From: Cellulomonas sp. 73-92 | GTDB lineage: Bacteria; Actinomycetota; Actinomycetes; Actinomycetales; Cellulomonadaceae | Direction: 5' to 3' | Assembly (NCBI RefSeq): GCF_001898175.1 | Contig: NZ_MKTH01000014.1 | Coordinates: forward strand, 248,850-312,849 | DNA length: 64,000 nt | Shown here: positions 1 to 9,374 of the stretch, in pieces | Position numbering within the stretch: the stretch's first letter is position 1 | Layout of the letters: every line of letters begins with the position of its first letter | Program-made: the position numbers and the translations under genes | The notes under the pieces: model-generated | The model's input: only the letters and a program-made list of their open reading frames with translations | What the model was told of the DNA's origin: nothing | The model's database searches: none

Positions 1-1589
1 TGGGCATCAACATGCCGGCGCGCTCGGTCGTGCTGGAGCGGCTCGTCAAGTGGGACGGCAGCCAGCACGTCGACATCACGCCGGGGGAGTACACGCAGCT
101 CACGGGCCGCGCCGGGCGGCGCGGCATCGACACGGAGGGCCACGCGGTCGTCGTCGACCACCCGGCGCTCGACCCGCACCACCTGGTCGGGCTCGCCTCC
201 CGCCGGCTGTACCCGCTGCGCTCGAGCTTCCGGCCCACCTACAACATGGCCGTCAACCTCGTCGAGCAGCTGGGCCGGGAATCGGCTCGCGAGGTGCTCG
301 AGACCTCGTTCGCCCAGTTCCAGGCCGACCGCGGCGTCGTCGGCCTGGCCCGCCAGGCCCAGTCGCAGGCCGAGGCGCTGGCCGGGTACGCCCAGTCGAT
401 GACGTGCGAGCGCGGCGACTTCGCGGAGTACTTCCGGCTCCGCCGTGAGATCGGCGACCTCGAGAAGGCCGACGCGCGCGGCCGGGCGAGCGACCGGCGC
501 GCGGAGGCGGTCCGCTCGCTGGAGAAGCTCGCACCTGGCGACGTCGTCCGCGTGCCCACCGGCCGGCGCAGCGGCTACGCCGTCGTCGTCGACGCGGGCC
601 AGCCAGGTGGCTTCGACGGGCCGAGGCCCGCCGTGCTGGGGGCCGACCGTACGGTCCGGCGGCTGACGGCCGCCGACGTCGGCGCGGGCGTCACGACCGT
701 GGCGCACGTGCGCCTGGCCCGCGGCTTCAACGCCCGGGTCCCGGCCGACCGTCGCGACCTGGCCGCCCGGTTGCGCGCCGCTGTCGACGCCCTGGCGCCC
801 GACGAGCGCGGCGAGCGGCGCCGCCGGTCGGCGACCACCGCTACCCACGACGACGAGATCGCCGCGCTGCGGCGCAGGATGCGCGCCCACCCCTGCCACG
901 CGTGCCCGGACCGGGAGGAGCACGCCCGGTGGGCCGAGCGGTGGTGGCGCCTGGAGAACGAGCACGACGCCCTGGTGCAGCGCATCGCGGGACGGACGGG
1001 CTCGATCGCCGTCGTCTTCGACCGGATCTGCGACGTCCTGGTCCGGCTCGGGTACGCCAGACGTTCCGGTGACGGCCTGCAGGTCACTGCGGACGGTCAC
1101 TGGCTGCGCCGCCTGTACGCCGAGAACGACCTGCTGCTGGCCGAGTGCCTGCGCCGCGGCGTCTGGGACGAGCTCGACGCCGCCCAGCTGGCCGCCGCGG
1201 TCTCCGTGCTCGTCTACCGCTCGCGGGCCGACGGCTCCGAGCCCCGCATCCCCGGCGGACCCGGCGGACGGCTGGGGCGCGCGCTGGAGGCGACGGCACG
1301 CACCTGGGGCGAGCTCGACGACCTCGAGAAGACCAACGAGCTGGCGACCGTCCAGCCCCTCGACGCCGGCATCGCCGAGGCGATCCACCGGTGGGCGTCG
1401 GGGCGGGGGCTCGACACCGTCCTGCGCGGCGGGGAGCTCGCCGCGGGGGACTTCGTCCGGTGGTGCAAGCAGGTGATCGACGTGCTGGACCAGGTGGCGC
1501 AGGCGGCGCCCCGGCCCGCGCTGCGGGCGACGGCGGCCCGAGCGGTCGAGGCCCTGCGCCGCGGGGTGGTGGCGTACTCGTCGGTCTAG
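1..1589 (+). CDS. helY: HelY-like DEAD/DEAH-box (SKI2/MTR4-type) helicase, C-terminal part
   Basis: The 5' end lies outside the window; the frame is already open at base 3 and reads G-I-N-M-P-A-R, the conserved motif V of superfamily 2 helicases. Motif VI follows (Q-L-T-G-R-A-G-R-R-G). About 525 residues are present of a family usually about 900 long. The C-terminal half looks like the DSHCT domain, with a CHACPDREEHARW cysteine pair typical of the actinobacterial members. Known relatives unwind RNA or DNA using ATP; the exact substrate of the bacterial form is not settled. The name follows similarity to M. tuberculosis HelY, which is an inference from recall. Confidence 0.85.
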   Translation, partial: GINMPARSVVLERLVKWDGSQHVDITPGEYTQLTGRAGRRGIDTEGHAVVVDHPALDPHHLVGLASRRLYPLRSSFRPTYNMAVNLVEQLGRESAREVLETSFAQFQADRGVVGLARQAQSQAEALAGYAQSMTCERGDFAEYFRLRREIGDLEKADARGRASDRRAEAVRSLEKLAPGDVVRVPTGRRSGYAVVVDAGQPGGFDGPRPAVLGADRTVRRLTAADVGAGVTTVAHVRLARGFNARVPADRRDLAARLRAAVDALAPDERGERRRRSATTATHDDEIAALRRRMRAHPCHACPDREEHARWAERWWRLENEHDALVQRIAGRTGSIAVVFDRICDVLVRLGYARRSGDGLQVTADGHWLRRLYAENDLLLAECLRRGVWDELDAAQLAAAVSVLVYRSRADGSEPRIPGGPGGRLGRALEATARTWGELDDLEKTNELATVQPLDAGIAEAIHRWASGRGLDTVLRGGELAAGDFVRWCKQVIDVLDQVAQAAPRPALRATAARAVEALRRGVVAYSSV

Positions 1590-1637
1590 CGGCCGAGCAG
1601 GGCCTACCGGCGGCGCCGCGCGCGACGGCCGGTGCCC

Positions 1638-1643
1638 TAGTGT
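1638..1643 (+). promoter_or_regulatory. -10 hexamer TAGTGT of a likely leaderless promoter
   Basis: TAGTGT ends 6 nt before the GTG at 1650 and there is no Shine-Dalgarno. It fits the actinobacterial TAnnnT-N6/7-RTG leaderless pattern seen repeatedly in this window. Confidence 0.45.
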
Positions 1644-1649
1644 GCAGCC

Positions 1650-3284
1650 GTGACCAGCACCCTGTACCGCAACGGCGTGGTCCACACGCCCGCCGACCCG
1701 TTCGCCGAGGCGATCCTCGTCGACGACGGCACGGTGGCCTGGGTCGGCTCCGAGGACTCGGCGTCCGGCTTCGCCGCCCGGGCCGACGTGGTGGTCGACC
1801 TCGACGGCGCCCTGGTCACGCCGGCCTTCGTCGACGCGCACGTGCACGTCCTGGAGACGGCGCTCGCCCTCGACGGCCTCGATCTCTCGGCCGCCGGCGG
1901 GGTGCACAGCCTGGCCGACGCGCTCGACGCGATCCACCGCGCGGCCGAGGCGCGAGCCGCCGGCGATGCGCCTCTGCTCGGCTTCGGCTGGGATGAGCAC
2001 GCGTGGCCCGAGGGCCGCCGCCCCTCGCTGGCGGAGCTCGACGCCGCCGCCGGCGGCGCCCCGGCCTACCTCGCCCGGGTCGACGTCCACTCCGCCCTGG
2101 TGACGGGCACGTTCGCGGAGCGGGCGGGGCTGCGGCGCCTCACCGGCTGGCACGACGACGGCTGGGTGACCGGAGACGCTCACCACGTCGCGCGCGACGA
2201 GGCCCTCCGCCTCGCGCCCGATCGGCGCACCGCCCTGTACCGCTCCGCCCTCGCCCACGCGGCCGCACGGGGCATCGTGTCCGTCCACGAGATGTCGGCG
2301 CCGTTCGTCGACACCCGGGCGGGCCTGATCGAGCTGCTCGAGACGACGGCCACGGCGCAGTCGGGGCTGCCGCTCGTCGTGGGCTACCGGGCCGAGAGGT
2401 GCGTGACGGTCGACGACGCCCACGCACTGCTCGCGGCGATCCCCGGGCTGACCGGCATCGGCGGGGACCTCAACGTCGACGGCTCCCTCGGGTCCCGCAC
2501 CGCGGCCCTGCGGGCGCCCTACGCCGACGCCGCCGGGGAGTCCGGCGTGCTGTACCTGACGGCGGAGCAGATCGCGAACCACGTCGCCGCCGTGACCCGT
2601 GCCGGCGTGCACGCCGGGTTCCACGTCATCGGCGACCGGGCGATGGACGAGCTGCTCCTCGGCCTCAAGGCTGCCGCGGACGTGGAGGGCATGGCGCGCG
2701 TGGCGGGCGCCGGCCACCGCGTCGAGCACGCCGAGATGATCGACGCCATGACGCTGGCCCAGCTCGTGCTCCTCGGCGCCCGGGTCAGCGCCCAGCCGGC
2801 CTTCGACGCGACCTGGGGCGGCCCGGACCAGCTCTACGCCGCCCGGCTCGGCGCCGGCCGGGCGGTCCTCCTCAACCCGCTGGCCGACCTCACCGCCGCC
2901 GGCGTGCCGCTCGCCTTCGGGAGCGACGCTCCGGTCACGCCCGTCGACCCGTGGGCGGGCGTCCGCGCGGCCGTGCGCCACACGGCCGCCGACCAGCGGA
3001 TCTCGGGGCGGGCGGCGTTCCGCGCCGCGACGCGCGGCGGCTGGCGGCTGGCCGGCCTCGACGGCTCCGGGGCCGGGGAGCTGCGCATCGGCGCACCGGC
3101 CCACCTCGCGGTGTGGCGGGCGCCCGTGCTGACGGTCGAGCCGGGTCAGGGGCGCCTGTCGACGTGGAGCCCCGAGGCGCGGGCCGGCACGCCACTGCTG
3201 CCCGACCTCGCGCCCGACGCGGAGCCGCCGGTGTGCCTGCGCACGGTGCGTGACGGCGTGACGATCTTCGACGCGCTGGACTGA
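1650..3284 (+). CDS. Amidohydrolase family protein (YtcJ-like)
   Basis: This 544-residue protein has the layout of the amidohydrolase-3/YtcJ family of metal-dependent hydrolases. Visible marks are the N-terminal beta-sandwich start (N-G-V-V-H-T-P), the first metal site F-V-D-A-H-V-H near residue 60, a central G-D-L-N-V-D-G-S-L-G-S-R-T stretch typical of YtcJ, and the late F-G-S-D-A-P aspartate. The substrate cannot be told from sequence; YtcJ relatives hydrolyse N-acyl compounds. It stands alone between the helicase and lnt. The GTG start is supported by a -10 hexamer just upstream. A hairpin follows the stop. Confidence 0.85.
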   Translation: MTSTLYRNGVVHTPADPFAEAILVDDGTVAWVGSEDSASGFAARADVVVDLDGALVTPAFVDAHVHVLETALALDGLDLSAAGGVHSLADALDAIHRAAEARAAGDAPLLGFGWDEHAWPEGRRPSLAELDAAAGGAPAYLARVDVHSALVTGTFAERAGLRRLTGWHDDGWVTGDAHHVARDEALRLAPDRRTALYRSALAHAAARGIVSVHEMSAPFVDTRAGLIELLETTATAQSGLPLVVGYRAERCVTVDDAHALLAAIPGLTGIGGDLNVDGSLGSRTAALRAPYADAAGESGVLYLTAEQIANHVAAVTRAGVHAGFHVIGDRAMDELLLGLKAAADVEGMARVAGAGHRVEHAEMIDAMTLAQLVLLGARVSAQPAFDATWGGPDQLYAARLGAGRAVLLNPLADLTAAGVPLAFGSDAPVTPVDPWAGVRAAVRHTAADQRISGRAAFRAATRGGWRLAGLDGSGAGELRIGAPAHLAVWRAPVLTVEPGQGRLSTWSPEARAGTPLLPDLAPDAEPPVCLRTVRDGVTIFDALD

Positions 3285-3291
3285 CCCGGAA

Positions 3292-3311
3292 CGGGCCCGA
3301 GTCGGGGCCCG
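3292..3311 (+). terminator. Hairpin after the amidohydrolase gene
   Basis: A perfect 7-bp stem CGGGCCC/GGGCCCG with a 6-nt loop begins 8 bases after the stop codon. There is no T-tract, as is common for high-GC terminators. Confidence 0.5.
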
Positions 3312-3642
3312 ATCCGGCCGGCGGGCGCGACACGCCGGGCGACACGCCGACGATCCCGGCTCAGCCGAGCCACAGGTTCCGGCCTCTGACCTGCGCAGAT
3401 ACGAGCAGGGCCCCGGTCCCGGCCGCTTGTTGCCGCGCCGCCGGACGGGTACGTTCTGACACGGCGCGTCGACCCGGTCACGTCCGCGACCGAGACAGGG
3501 GAGCGGACCGAGACACCCAGGGGGCGAGCCCGACCGGGCCCGTGTGTCCAACAGAGAACAGCCGCACCAGCGGCCGGTACGAAGGGCATACGGGCCGGTC
3601 GGTCGGGCATGAGCGCACATGCCGCTGCCGTACGCTTTCGCG
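3312..3642. other. Intergenic region upstream of lnt
   Basis: About 330 bases without a convincing gene. It holds a possible sigma-70-like promoter at 3427-3455 (TTGTTG, 17-nt spacer, TACGTT) and the TACGCT hexamer at 3631-3636 just before the preferred lnt start. A short ATG frame opening at 3609 is a shadow. No riboswitch or repeat was recognised. Confidence 0.4.
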
Positions 3643-5211
3643 GTGCCGCGCCCCGAACCGAACCGCCTGATCACGCTCGTCCTGGCGGTCACCGGGGGAG
3701 TGGCGACGCGGTTCGCGTTCCCGGATGCGGGCTGGTGGCCGCTCGCCTACGTCGGCACCGCCCTGCTGTTCCTCGCGCTGCGCCGCGACCGCGCGCGGTG
3801 GAACGCCCTCGTCGGGCTGGTCTGGGGCGTGGCGTTCTTCGCGCCCCTCATCACATGGGCGGACTCGGCGGTCGGCTGGATCCCGTGGCTCGCGCTGAGC
3901 GTGGTCGAGGCCGGCTTCGTCGCCCTGTTCGCCGCCGCCTGGACGTGGGCCCGGCGCGGCGAGGCCGTGTGGCGCAGCGCCGCGCTCCAGGTCGTCGTCT
4001 TCGCCGTCCTCTGGGTCGGCACGGAGGAGCTGCGCCAGGTGTGGCCGTTCGGCGGCTTCCCCTGGGGCCGGCTGGCGTTCTCCCAGGCCGACGCGCCAAT
4101 GGCGGCCCTCATGTCGATCGCGGGCACGCCGCTGGTGTCGGCGGCGGTCGCCGGCGTCGGCGCGATGCTCGCCCGTTCGGTGCTCGCCGTGCGGCGCGGC
4201 ACCATCGTCGGCACGTTCGGGTGGCTCGCGGGCGGCGTCGCGCTGCTCGCCGTCGGGCTCGTCGTGCCCCTGCCCACGCAGGCCCAGGACGGGGAGCTGA
4301 AGGTCGGTGCGGTCCAGGGGAACGTGCCCGGCCAGGGGGTCGACGCCTTCGGGAACGTGCCGCGCCAGGTGCTCGACAACCACGCCCAGGGCACGAAGGA
4401 CCTGCTCAAGCAGGTGGCGCCCGGTGCGCTCGACCTCGTCCTGTGGCCGGAGAACGGCACCGACATCGACCCGCAGGTCGACCAGCAGGCGGCCGCGACG
4501 ATCGACGACGCCGCCCGAGCCGTCGGCGCGCCGATGCTCGTCGGCACCGTGCAGTACCCGGACAGCGGTGGCCGGTACAACACCTCGGTGCTGTGGGAGT
4601 CCGGCAAGGGCGTCGTCGCCAGCTACACCAAGCAGCGGCCGGCGGCCTTCGGCGAGTACATCCCGATGCGCGGCTTCGTCCGGCTCTTCTCGTCGGACGT
4701 CGACAAGGTGACGCGTGACATGCTGCCCGGGCACAAGCCCGGCTACGTGCCGCTCGCCTCGCCGCGGCTCGGCCGCACCGTCGGGATCGGCGACGTCATC
4801 TGCTTCGAGGTCGCCTACGACGACCTGGTGCGCACCGCCGTGACGAGCGGCGGGGAGGTGCTCGTCGTCCAGACCAACAACGCGAGCTTCGGGTACACCG
4901 CGGAGTCCACGCAGCAGCTGGCGATGAGCCGGCTGCGCGCCATCGAGCACGGCCGCGCCACGGTCCAGATCTCGACCGTCGGCGTCAGCGCCGTCATCGC
5001 GCCCAACGGCGCCGTGCTGCAGCACACCGCGCTTTTCACCCCGGCGCAGATGGTCGCTACGCTGCCTCTGCGCGAGTCGTGGACCCTGTCGGACCGGCTG
5101 GGGCGGTGGCCCGCGTGGATCATCGACGCACTCGCGGTGTCCGTGGTCGTCACCGGCGCCGCCGGCGCGGCCCGCGTCCGCCGCTCCGACCGGAACGAGA
5201 TTGCCGCATGA
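3643..5211 (+). CDS. lnt: Apolipoprotein N-acyltransferase
   Basis: Membrane enzyme that adds the third acyl chain to the N-terminal cysteine of lipoproteins. The N-terminal half has several hydrophobic segments; the C-terminal half is a nitrilase-like domain. The catalytic triad is visible: Glu in LWPENGTD (about residue 270), Lys in YTKQRP (about 330) and Cys in DVICFEVAY (about 387). Length is normal. I prefer the GTG at 3643 because TACGCT lies 6 nt upstream, the leaderless pattern; the ATG at 3619 in the same frame would add 8 residues but has no ribosome-binding site. The stop overlaps the next start (ATGA), so it is coupled to the mannose synthase gene. Confidence 0.93.
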   Translation: MPRPEPNRLITLVLAVTGGVATRFAFPDAGWWPLAYVGTALLFLALRRDRARWNALVGLVWGVAFFAPLITWADSAVGWIPWLALSVVEAGFVALFAAAWTWARRGEAVWRSAALQVVVFAVLWVGTEELRQVWPFGGFPWGRLAFSQADAPMAALMSIAGTPLVSAAVAGVGAMLARSVLAVRRGTIVGTFGWLAGGVALLAVGLVVPLPTQAQDGELKVGAVQGNVPGQGVDAFGNVPRQVLDNHAQGTKDLLKQVAPGALDLVLWPENGTDIDPQVDQQAAATIDDAARAVGAPMLVGTVQYPDSGGRYNTSVLWESGKGVVASYTKQRPAAFGEYIPMRGFVRLFSSDVDKVTRDMLPGHKPGYVPLASPRLGRTVGIGDVICFEVAYDDLVRTAVTSGGEVLVVQTNNASFGYTAESTQQLAMSRLRAIEHGRATVQISTVGVSAVIAPNGAVLQHTALFTPAQMVATLPLRESWTLSDRLGRWPAWIIDALAVSVVVTGAAGAARVRRSDRNEIAA

Positions 5212-5987
5212 GCTCCGCCGCCCGACGAGTCCTCGTCGTCGTGCCCACCTACAACGAGCGCGAGAGCCTCCCGGGGGCGCTGGAGCGCCTTGCCGAGCAC
5301 GTGCCCGACGCGGACGTCCTCGTCGTCGACGACGGCTCGCCGGACGGCACCGCGGACCTCGCCGAGAAGCTGTCCGAGGCAGACGTGCCCGCTCGCGGCC
5401 GGACCGCGATCCACGTGCTGCGCCGCACCAAGAAGGAGGGCCTCGGCCCGGCGTACCTCGCCGGCTTCGCCTGGGCGCTCGAGCGGGACTACGACGTCAT
5501 CGTCGAGATGGACGCGGACGGCTCGCACCGCGCCCAGGACCTGCCGCGGCTGCTGGCCCGGTCCGACGAGGCCGGCCTGGTCATCGGCTCGCGCTGGGTC
5601 AAGGGCGGCACCGTCGTCAACTGGCCGCTGAACCGCGAGATCCTCTCCCGGGGCGCCAACCTCTACATCCGGATCGCGATCGGCACGTCCATCAAGGACG
5701 CGACCGCGGGGTTCCGGGCCTACCGCGCCGACCTGCTGCGTGTGATGCCCCTCGGCGACGTCTCGTCGCAGGGCTACGGGTTCCAGGTGGACATGACGTT
5801 GCGGGCCCGCAAGGCGGGCGCGCGCATCGTCGAGGTGCCCATCACGTTCGTCGAGCGTGAGCACGGCGTCTCGAAGATGAGCGGCGGCATCATCGGCGAG
5901 GCGCTCGTGTCCGTCGCCCGGTGGGGCGCAGCAGAACGCGCCCGCCAGGTGGCGGGCGCGTTCCGTCGGGTGTTGCCGAAGGCCTGA
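5208..5987 (+). CDS. ppm1: Polyprenol monophosphomannose synthase (GT2 family)
   Basis: A 259-residue family 2 glycosyltransferase that makes polyprenol-phosphate-mannose from GDP-mannose, the donor for lipoglycans and protein O-mannosylation. It starts VVVPTYNERESL, has the metal-binding D-A-D at residues 102-104 (VEMDADGSH) and the DPMS-type tail FVEREHGVSKMSGGI. It lacks the C-terminal membrane region, as in most bacterial forms. In mycobacteria the Lnt and Ppm domains are fused in one protein; here they are separate genes with a 4-base overlap. It ends 3 bp from the convergent rbpA. Confidence 0.92.
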   Translation: MSSAARRVLVVVPTYNERESLPGALERLAEHVPDADVLVVDDGSPDGTADLAEKLSEADVPARGRTAIHVLRRTKKEGLGPAYLAGFAWALERDYDVIVEMDADGSHRAQDLPRLLARSDEAGLVIGSRWVKGGTVVNWPLNREILSRGANLYIRIAIGTSIKDATAGFRAYRADLLRVMPLGDVSSQGYGFQVDMTLRARKAGARIVEVPITFVEREHGVSKMSGGIIGEALVSVARWGAAERARQVAGAFRRVLPKA

Positions 5988-5996
5988 GCCTCAGGC
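5982..5996. terminator. Shared hairpin across two convergent stop codons
   Basis: GCCTGA-GCC-TCAGGC forms a perfect 6-bp stem that contains the stop codons of both ppm1 and rbpA. It could serve as a short bidirectional terminator; the stem is brief, so this is tentative. Confidence 0.35.
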
Positions 5997-6335
5997 GCTG
6001 CGGCGCAGCTTGCCCGCGCGCAGCAGGTCGAGCCGCTCGTCGAGCAGCTCCTCGAGCTCGCCGATCGTGCGGCGCTCGAGCAGCATGTCCCAGTGCGTGC
6101 GCGGCGGCTTGCCCGCCTTCGCCTCGGGCTTCGACGCGTCACGGAGGATCGCCTCGGCGCCGCAGCGGCACTCCCAGACCACCGGGACGTCGGCCTCGAC
6201 CGAGAACGGCAGGATGATCGTGTGCCCGTTGGGGCAGTCGTAGTACGCCTGGAGCCGAGGGGCGAAGTCGACGCCGTCCTCGGTCTCCATGCTGTGGGAC
6301 CCGATGCGCATGCCACGCAGGGATCGATTCGCCAT
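5991..6335 (-). CDS. rbpA: RNA polymerase-binding protein RbpA
   Basis: A 114-residue protein that binds RNA polymerase and group I/II sigma factors, an actinobacteria-specific transcription activator. It matches RbpA throughout: MANRSLRGMRIG start, core DCPNGHTIILPF, WECRCGAEA, and the C-terminal sigma-interaction helix THWDMLLERRTIGELEELL. Cysteines at 34, 56 and 58 are in the places seen in zinc-binding homologues. A GGAGG site lies 7 nt before the ATG, which excludes longer frames. A sigma-R-like promoter is found upstream (6391-6416), fitting the known thiol-stress control of rbpA in Streptomyces. Confidence 0.96.
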   Translation of the reverse strand: MANRSLRGMRIGSHSMETEDGVDFAPRLQAYYDCPNGHTIILPFSVEADVPVVWECRCGAEAILRDASKPEAKAGKPPRTHWDMLLERRTIGELEELLDERLDLLRAGKLRRSA

Positions 6336-6390
6336 GGGGGAGCCTCCGTGCCGTTCCGGGCGTTGGGACCTAAGACCTTCCGCACCCCTC

Positions 6391-6416
6391 AACGGGGCAG
6401 GGCCCCGCAGTGTTCC
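6391..6416 (-). promoter_or_regulatory. Candidate sigma-R/SigH-type promoter of rbpA
   Basis: On the minus strand the sequence reads GGAAC, exactly 18 nt, then GTT, which fits the GGAAT-N18-GTT consensus of sigma-R/SigH (thiol-oxidative stress). The -10 end is about 55 nt before the rbpA start. In Streptomyces rbpA belongs to the sigma-R regulon. The spacer also contains a 6-bp hairpin (6393-6407) that may end the upstream gene. Confidence 0.55.
6393..6407 (-). terminator. Short hairpin between the UPF0303 gene and rbpA
   Basis: CGGGGC/GCCCCG with a 3-nt loop lies about 35 nt after the UPF0303 stop. It overlaps the spacer of the candidate rbpA promoter, so it may be a terminator or incidental. 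Confidence 0.3.
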
Positions 6417-6442
6417 GTGCGCGCGGTGAATGTCTCGTGAAG

Positions 6443-6916
6443 TCAGCCGGCGAGGAGCTCGCGCAGCGCCTCGACGACGAGCGCGTGGTCCTCGAACCCC
6501 TTGAGGCCCGAGACGGCCGCGACGCCGACGATCCCGACGCCGGCGACCCGGATCGGGAAGGCCCCGCCGTGCGCCGCGAACTCCTGCAGGGGGAGCTGGG
6601 TCGCGGCCTCGAAAGTCGTCCCACGACCTTCGTGCCGCAGCCCGACGAGGTACGACGAGGCGCCGAACCGGCGCACCACGCGGCCCTTGCGCTCGAGCCA
6701 CGAGTCGTTGTCCGGCGCGCTGCCGGGCCGGGCCGCGTGGAACACCTCCTGGTCGCCGAGCCGGATGTCGATGGCGATGCCGAGGCCGCGCTCGACGGCC
6801 TTGGCGTAGAGCAGCGTGCCGAGGCGCCAGGCCTCGTCGTACGAGAACGCGGGAAGGACGAGGTCCCGTTCCTCCTGCTCGACGCGGGCGATGGTGGCGG
6901 TCAGGTCATCGGTCAC
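6443..6916 (-). CDS. Heme-degrading-domain (UPF0303) family protein
   Basis: A 157-residue protein resembling the UPF0303 / Haem_degrading (DUF336-related) family; the conserved parts are the GIAIDIRLGDQEVFHAA strand region, DNDSWLERKGRVVRRFG and the C-terminal HGGAFPIRV-G-VGIVGVAAVSGL. The biochemical role of UPF0303 members is not firmly known. The GTG start is chosen because the protein then begins exactly at the family start; CAGGAT lies 6 nt upstream, a variant of the leaderless -10 pattern. It is upstream of, and separate from, rbpA. Confidence 0.78.
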   Translation of the reverse strand: MTDDLTATIARVEQEERDLVLPAFSYDEAWRLGTLLYAKAVERGLGIAIDIRLGDQEVFHAARPGSAPDNDSWLERKGRVVRRFGASSYLVGLRHEGRGTTFEAATQLPLQEFAAHGGAFPIRVAGVGIVGVAAVSGLKGFEDHALVVEALRELLAG

Positions 6917-7004
6917 GGGCCGATCCTGCCACCGCTCGGGCCGGACGCGGTCCCGGCAGGATCGGAGAAGCGACGCGTCACCGGCCGCGGCTAGCCTGGC
7001 GCGC

Positions 7005-9350
7005 ATGCCCGCCGCCGACAGCCACGACCGGATCCGCGTCCACGGCGCCCGCGAGAACAACCTGCGCGACGTCTCGATCGAGATCCCCAAGCGCCGCCTC
7101 ACCGTGTTCACCGGCGTCTCCGGCTCGGGCAAGAGCTCGTTGGTGTTCGACACCATCGCGGCCGAGTCGCAGCGGCTCATCAACGAGACCTACAGCGCCT
7201 TCGTCCAGGGCTTCATGCCGAGCCTCGCCCGCCCCGACGTCGACGTCCTCGACGGGCTGACTACGGCGATCATCGTCGACCAGCAGCGGCTGGGTGGGGA
7301 CGTCCGCTCGACCGTCGGCACCGCGACCGACGCCAACGCGCTGCTCCGCATCCTCTTCAGCCGGCTGGGGCAGCCGCACGTGGGCCCGCCGAACGCCTTC
7401 TCGTTCAACATCGCCTCCGTCCGCGGCGGAGGGTCGATCACGGTCGAGCGCGGTGCGGCGAGGACCGAGTCGCGCTCGTTCACGCGGCTCGGCGGCATGT
7501 GCCCGCGCTGCGAGGGCCGCGGCACCGTCACCGACATCGACCTGGCCCAGCTGGTCGACGAGTCGAGGTCGCTGGCCGACGGCGCGCTCACCGTCCCGGG
7601 CTACACGACCGGCGGCTGGAACTACCGGCTGTACGCCGAGTCGGGGTTCGTCGACCCGACGGTGCCGATCCGCGACTACACGCCGCAGCAACGGCAGGAC
7701 CTCCTGTTCCACGAGCCGACGCGGATGAAGATCGCCGGCATCAACATGACGTACGAGGGCCTGGTGCTGCGCGTCCGGCAGTCCTACCTGTCGAAGGACG
7801 TCGACTCCCTGCAGCCGCACATCCGGGCGTTCGTCGACCGGGTGGCGACCTTCTCCGCGTGCCCCGACTGCGGCGGCACGCGGCTGAGCGAGTCGGCGCG
7901 GTCGTCGCTGATCCGGGGGAAGAGCATCGCCGACGTCTGCGCGATGCAGGTCAGCGACCTGGCCACCTGGCTGCGGGAGGTCGACGAGCCCGGCGTCGCG
8001 CCGCTCCTGGCGGGGTTGCAGCAGATCCTCGACTCGTTCGTCGACGTCGGCCTGGGCTACCTCTCGCTGGACAGGGCCTCCGGGACGCTGTCGGGCGGCG
8101 AGGCGCAGCGCGTCAAGATGGTCGGCCACCTGGGCTCGTCGCTGACGGACGTCACCTACGTGTTCGACGAGCCGACGGCCGGCCTCCACCCGCACGACGT
8201 GCGCCGCATGAACGACCTGCTGCTGCGGCTGCGCGACAAGGGGAACACCGTGCTCGTGGTCGAGCACGAGCCGGAGACCATCGCCGTCGCCGACCACGTG
8301 GTCGACCTCGGTCCGGGGGCCGGCGCGGCCGGGGGCACCATCTGCTTCGAGGGCAGCGTGGCGGGCCTGCGCGCCAGCGGCACGACGACCGGGCGCCACC
8401 TGGACGACCGCGCGGCCCTGCGGCCGACGGTCCGCCGGGCCAGGGGAGTGCTGCCCGTCCGCGGCGCCTCGGCGCACAACCTGCGCGACGTCGACGTCGA
8501 CATCCCGCTCGGCGTGCTCGTGGTCGTCACCGGAGTCGCGGGGTCCGGCAAGAGCTCGCTCGTGCACGGCTCCCTCCCGTCCGCCGCGGGCGTCGTCTCG
8601 GTCGACCAGGGCGCCATCAAGGGCTCGCGGCGCAGCAATCCCGCCACCTACACGGGCCTGCTCGACCCGATCCGCACCGCGTTCGCCAAGGCCAACGGCG
8701 TGAAGCCCGCGCTCTTCAGCGCCAACTCCGAGGGCGCGTGCCCGGCGTGCAACGGCGCGGGCGTCATCTACACCGAGCTCGCCGTCATGGCCACCGTCGC
8801 CACCACGTGCGACGAGTGCGAGGGCAAGCGGTACCAGGCCGAGGTGCTGCAGTACCGCCTGGGCGGCCGGGACATCGCCGAGGTGCTCGCGATGCCGGTG
8901 TCCGAGGCGGAGGCATTCTTCGCCACCGGCGACGCCCGCGTGCCGGCGGCGCACACGATCCTCACGCGCCTCTCCGACGTCGGCCTGGGCTACCTGACGA
9001 TCGGCCAGCCGCTGACCACCCTCTCCGGCGGCGAGCGGCAGCGGCTGAAGCTGGCGACGCACCTGGGGGAGAAGGGCGGCACCTACGTCCTCGACGAGCC
9101 CACGACGGGACTCCACCTGGCGGACGTCGACCAGCTCCTCGGCCTCCTGGACCGGCTCGTCGACGCGGGCAAGTCGGTGATCGTCGTCGAGCACAACCTC
9201 GCGGTCATGGCCCACGCCGACTGGATCATCGACCTCGGCCCTGGCGCCGGCCACGACGGCGGGCGGGTCGTCTTCGAGGGCACGCCCGCGGACCTCGTCG
9301 CCGCCCGATCCACCCTGACGGGGGAGCACCTCGCGGCCTACGTCTCCTGA
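7005..9350 (+). CDS. UvrA-like ABC ATPase (short, DrrC/UvrA2-like)
   Basis: A 781-residue protein with two UvrA-type ABC halves: Walker [10 protein letters not shown] near residue 37 and GVAGSGKSS near 510, signatures LSGGEAQR near 363 and LSGGERQR near 673, and CxxC zinc-finger pairs ([28 protein letters not shown]). True UvrA is about 950 residues; the shortfall and the order of elements match the UvrA-like class that includes Streptomyces DrrC, linked to self-protection against DNA-intercalating drugs. It therefore probably acts on DNA damage or drug-DNA complexes without UvrB loading. TAGCCT lies 7 nt before the ATG, the leaderless pattern. No drug biosynthesis genes are near. Confidence 0.85.
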   Translation: MPAADSHDRIRVHGARENNLRDVSIEIPKRRLTVFTGVSGSGKSSLVFDTIAAESQRLINETYSAFVQGFMPSLARPDVDVLDGLTTAIIVDQQRLGGDVRSTVGTATDANALLRILFSRLGQPHVGPPNAFSFNIASVRGGGSITVERGAARTESRSFTRLGGMCPRCEGRGTVTDIDLAQLVDESRSLADGALTVPGYTTGGWNYRLYAESGFVDPTVPIRDYTPQQRQDLLFHEPTRMKIAGINMTYEGLVLRVRQSYLSKDVDSLQPHIRAFVDRVATFSACPDCGGTRLSESARSSLIRGKSIADVCAMQVSDLATWLREVDEPGVAPLLAGLQQILDSFVDVGLGYLSLDRASGTLSGGEAQRVKMVGHLGSSLTDVTYVFDEPTAGLHPHDVRRMNDLLLRLRDKGNTVLVVEHEPETIAVADHVVDLGPGAGAAGGTICFEGSVAGLRASGTTTGRHLDDRAALRPTVRRARGVLPVRGASAHNLRDVDVDIPLGVLVVVTGVAGSGKSSLVHGSLPSAAGVVSVDQGAIKGSRRSNPATYTGLLDPIRTAFAKANGVKPALFSANSEGACPACNGAGVIYTELAVMATVATTCDECEGKRYQAEVLQYRLGGRDIAEVLAMPVSEAEAFFATGDARVPAAHTILTRLSDVGLGYLTIGQPLTTLSGGERQRLKLATHLGEKGGTYVLDEPTTGLHLADVDQLLGLLDRLVDAGKSVIVVEHNLAVMAHADWIIDLGPGAGHDGGRVVFEGTPADLVAARSTLTGEHLAAYVS

Positions 9351-9374
9351 GCGCGGCCGCGCGGCGTGCAGGTG

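Noticed and set aside
6978..9329. A 783-codon open frame opposite the UvrA-like gene
   Set aside because: Its translation has no domain features; the plus strand encodes clear ABC motifs.
9351..9362. Palindrome GCGCGGCCGCGC as a regulatory site
   Set aside because: Self-complementary GC runs are frequent by chance in this composition; it could at most be a weak terminator.
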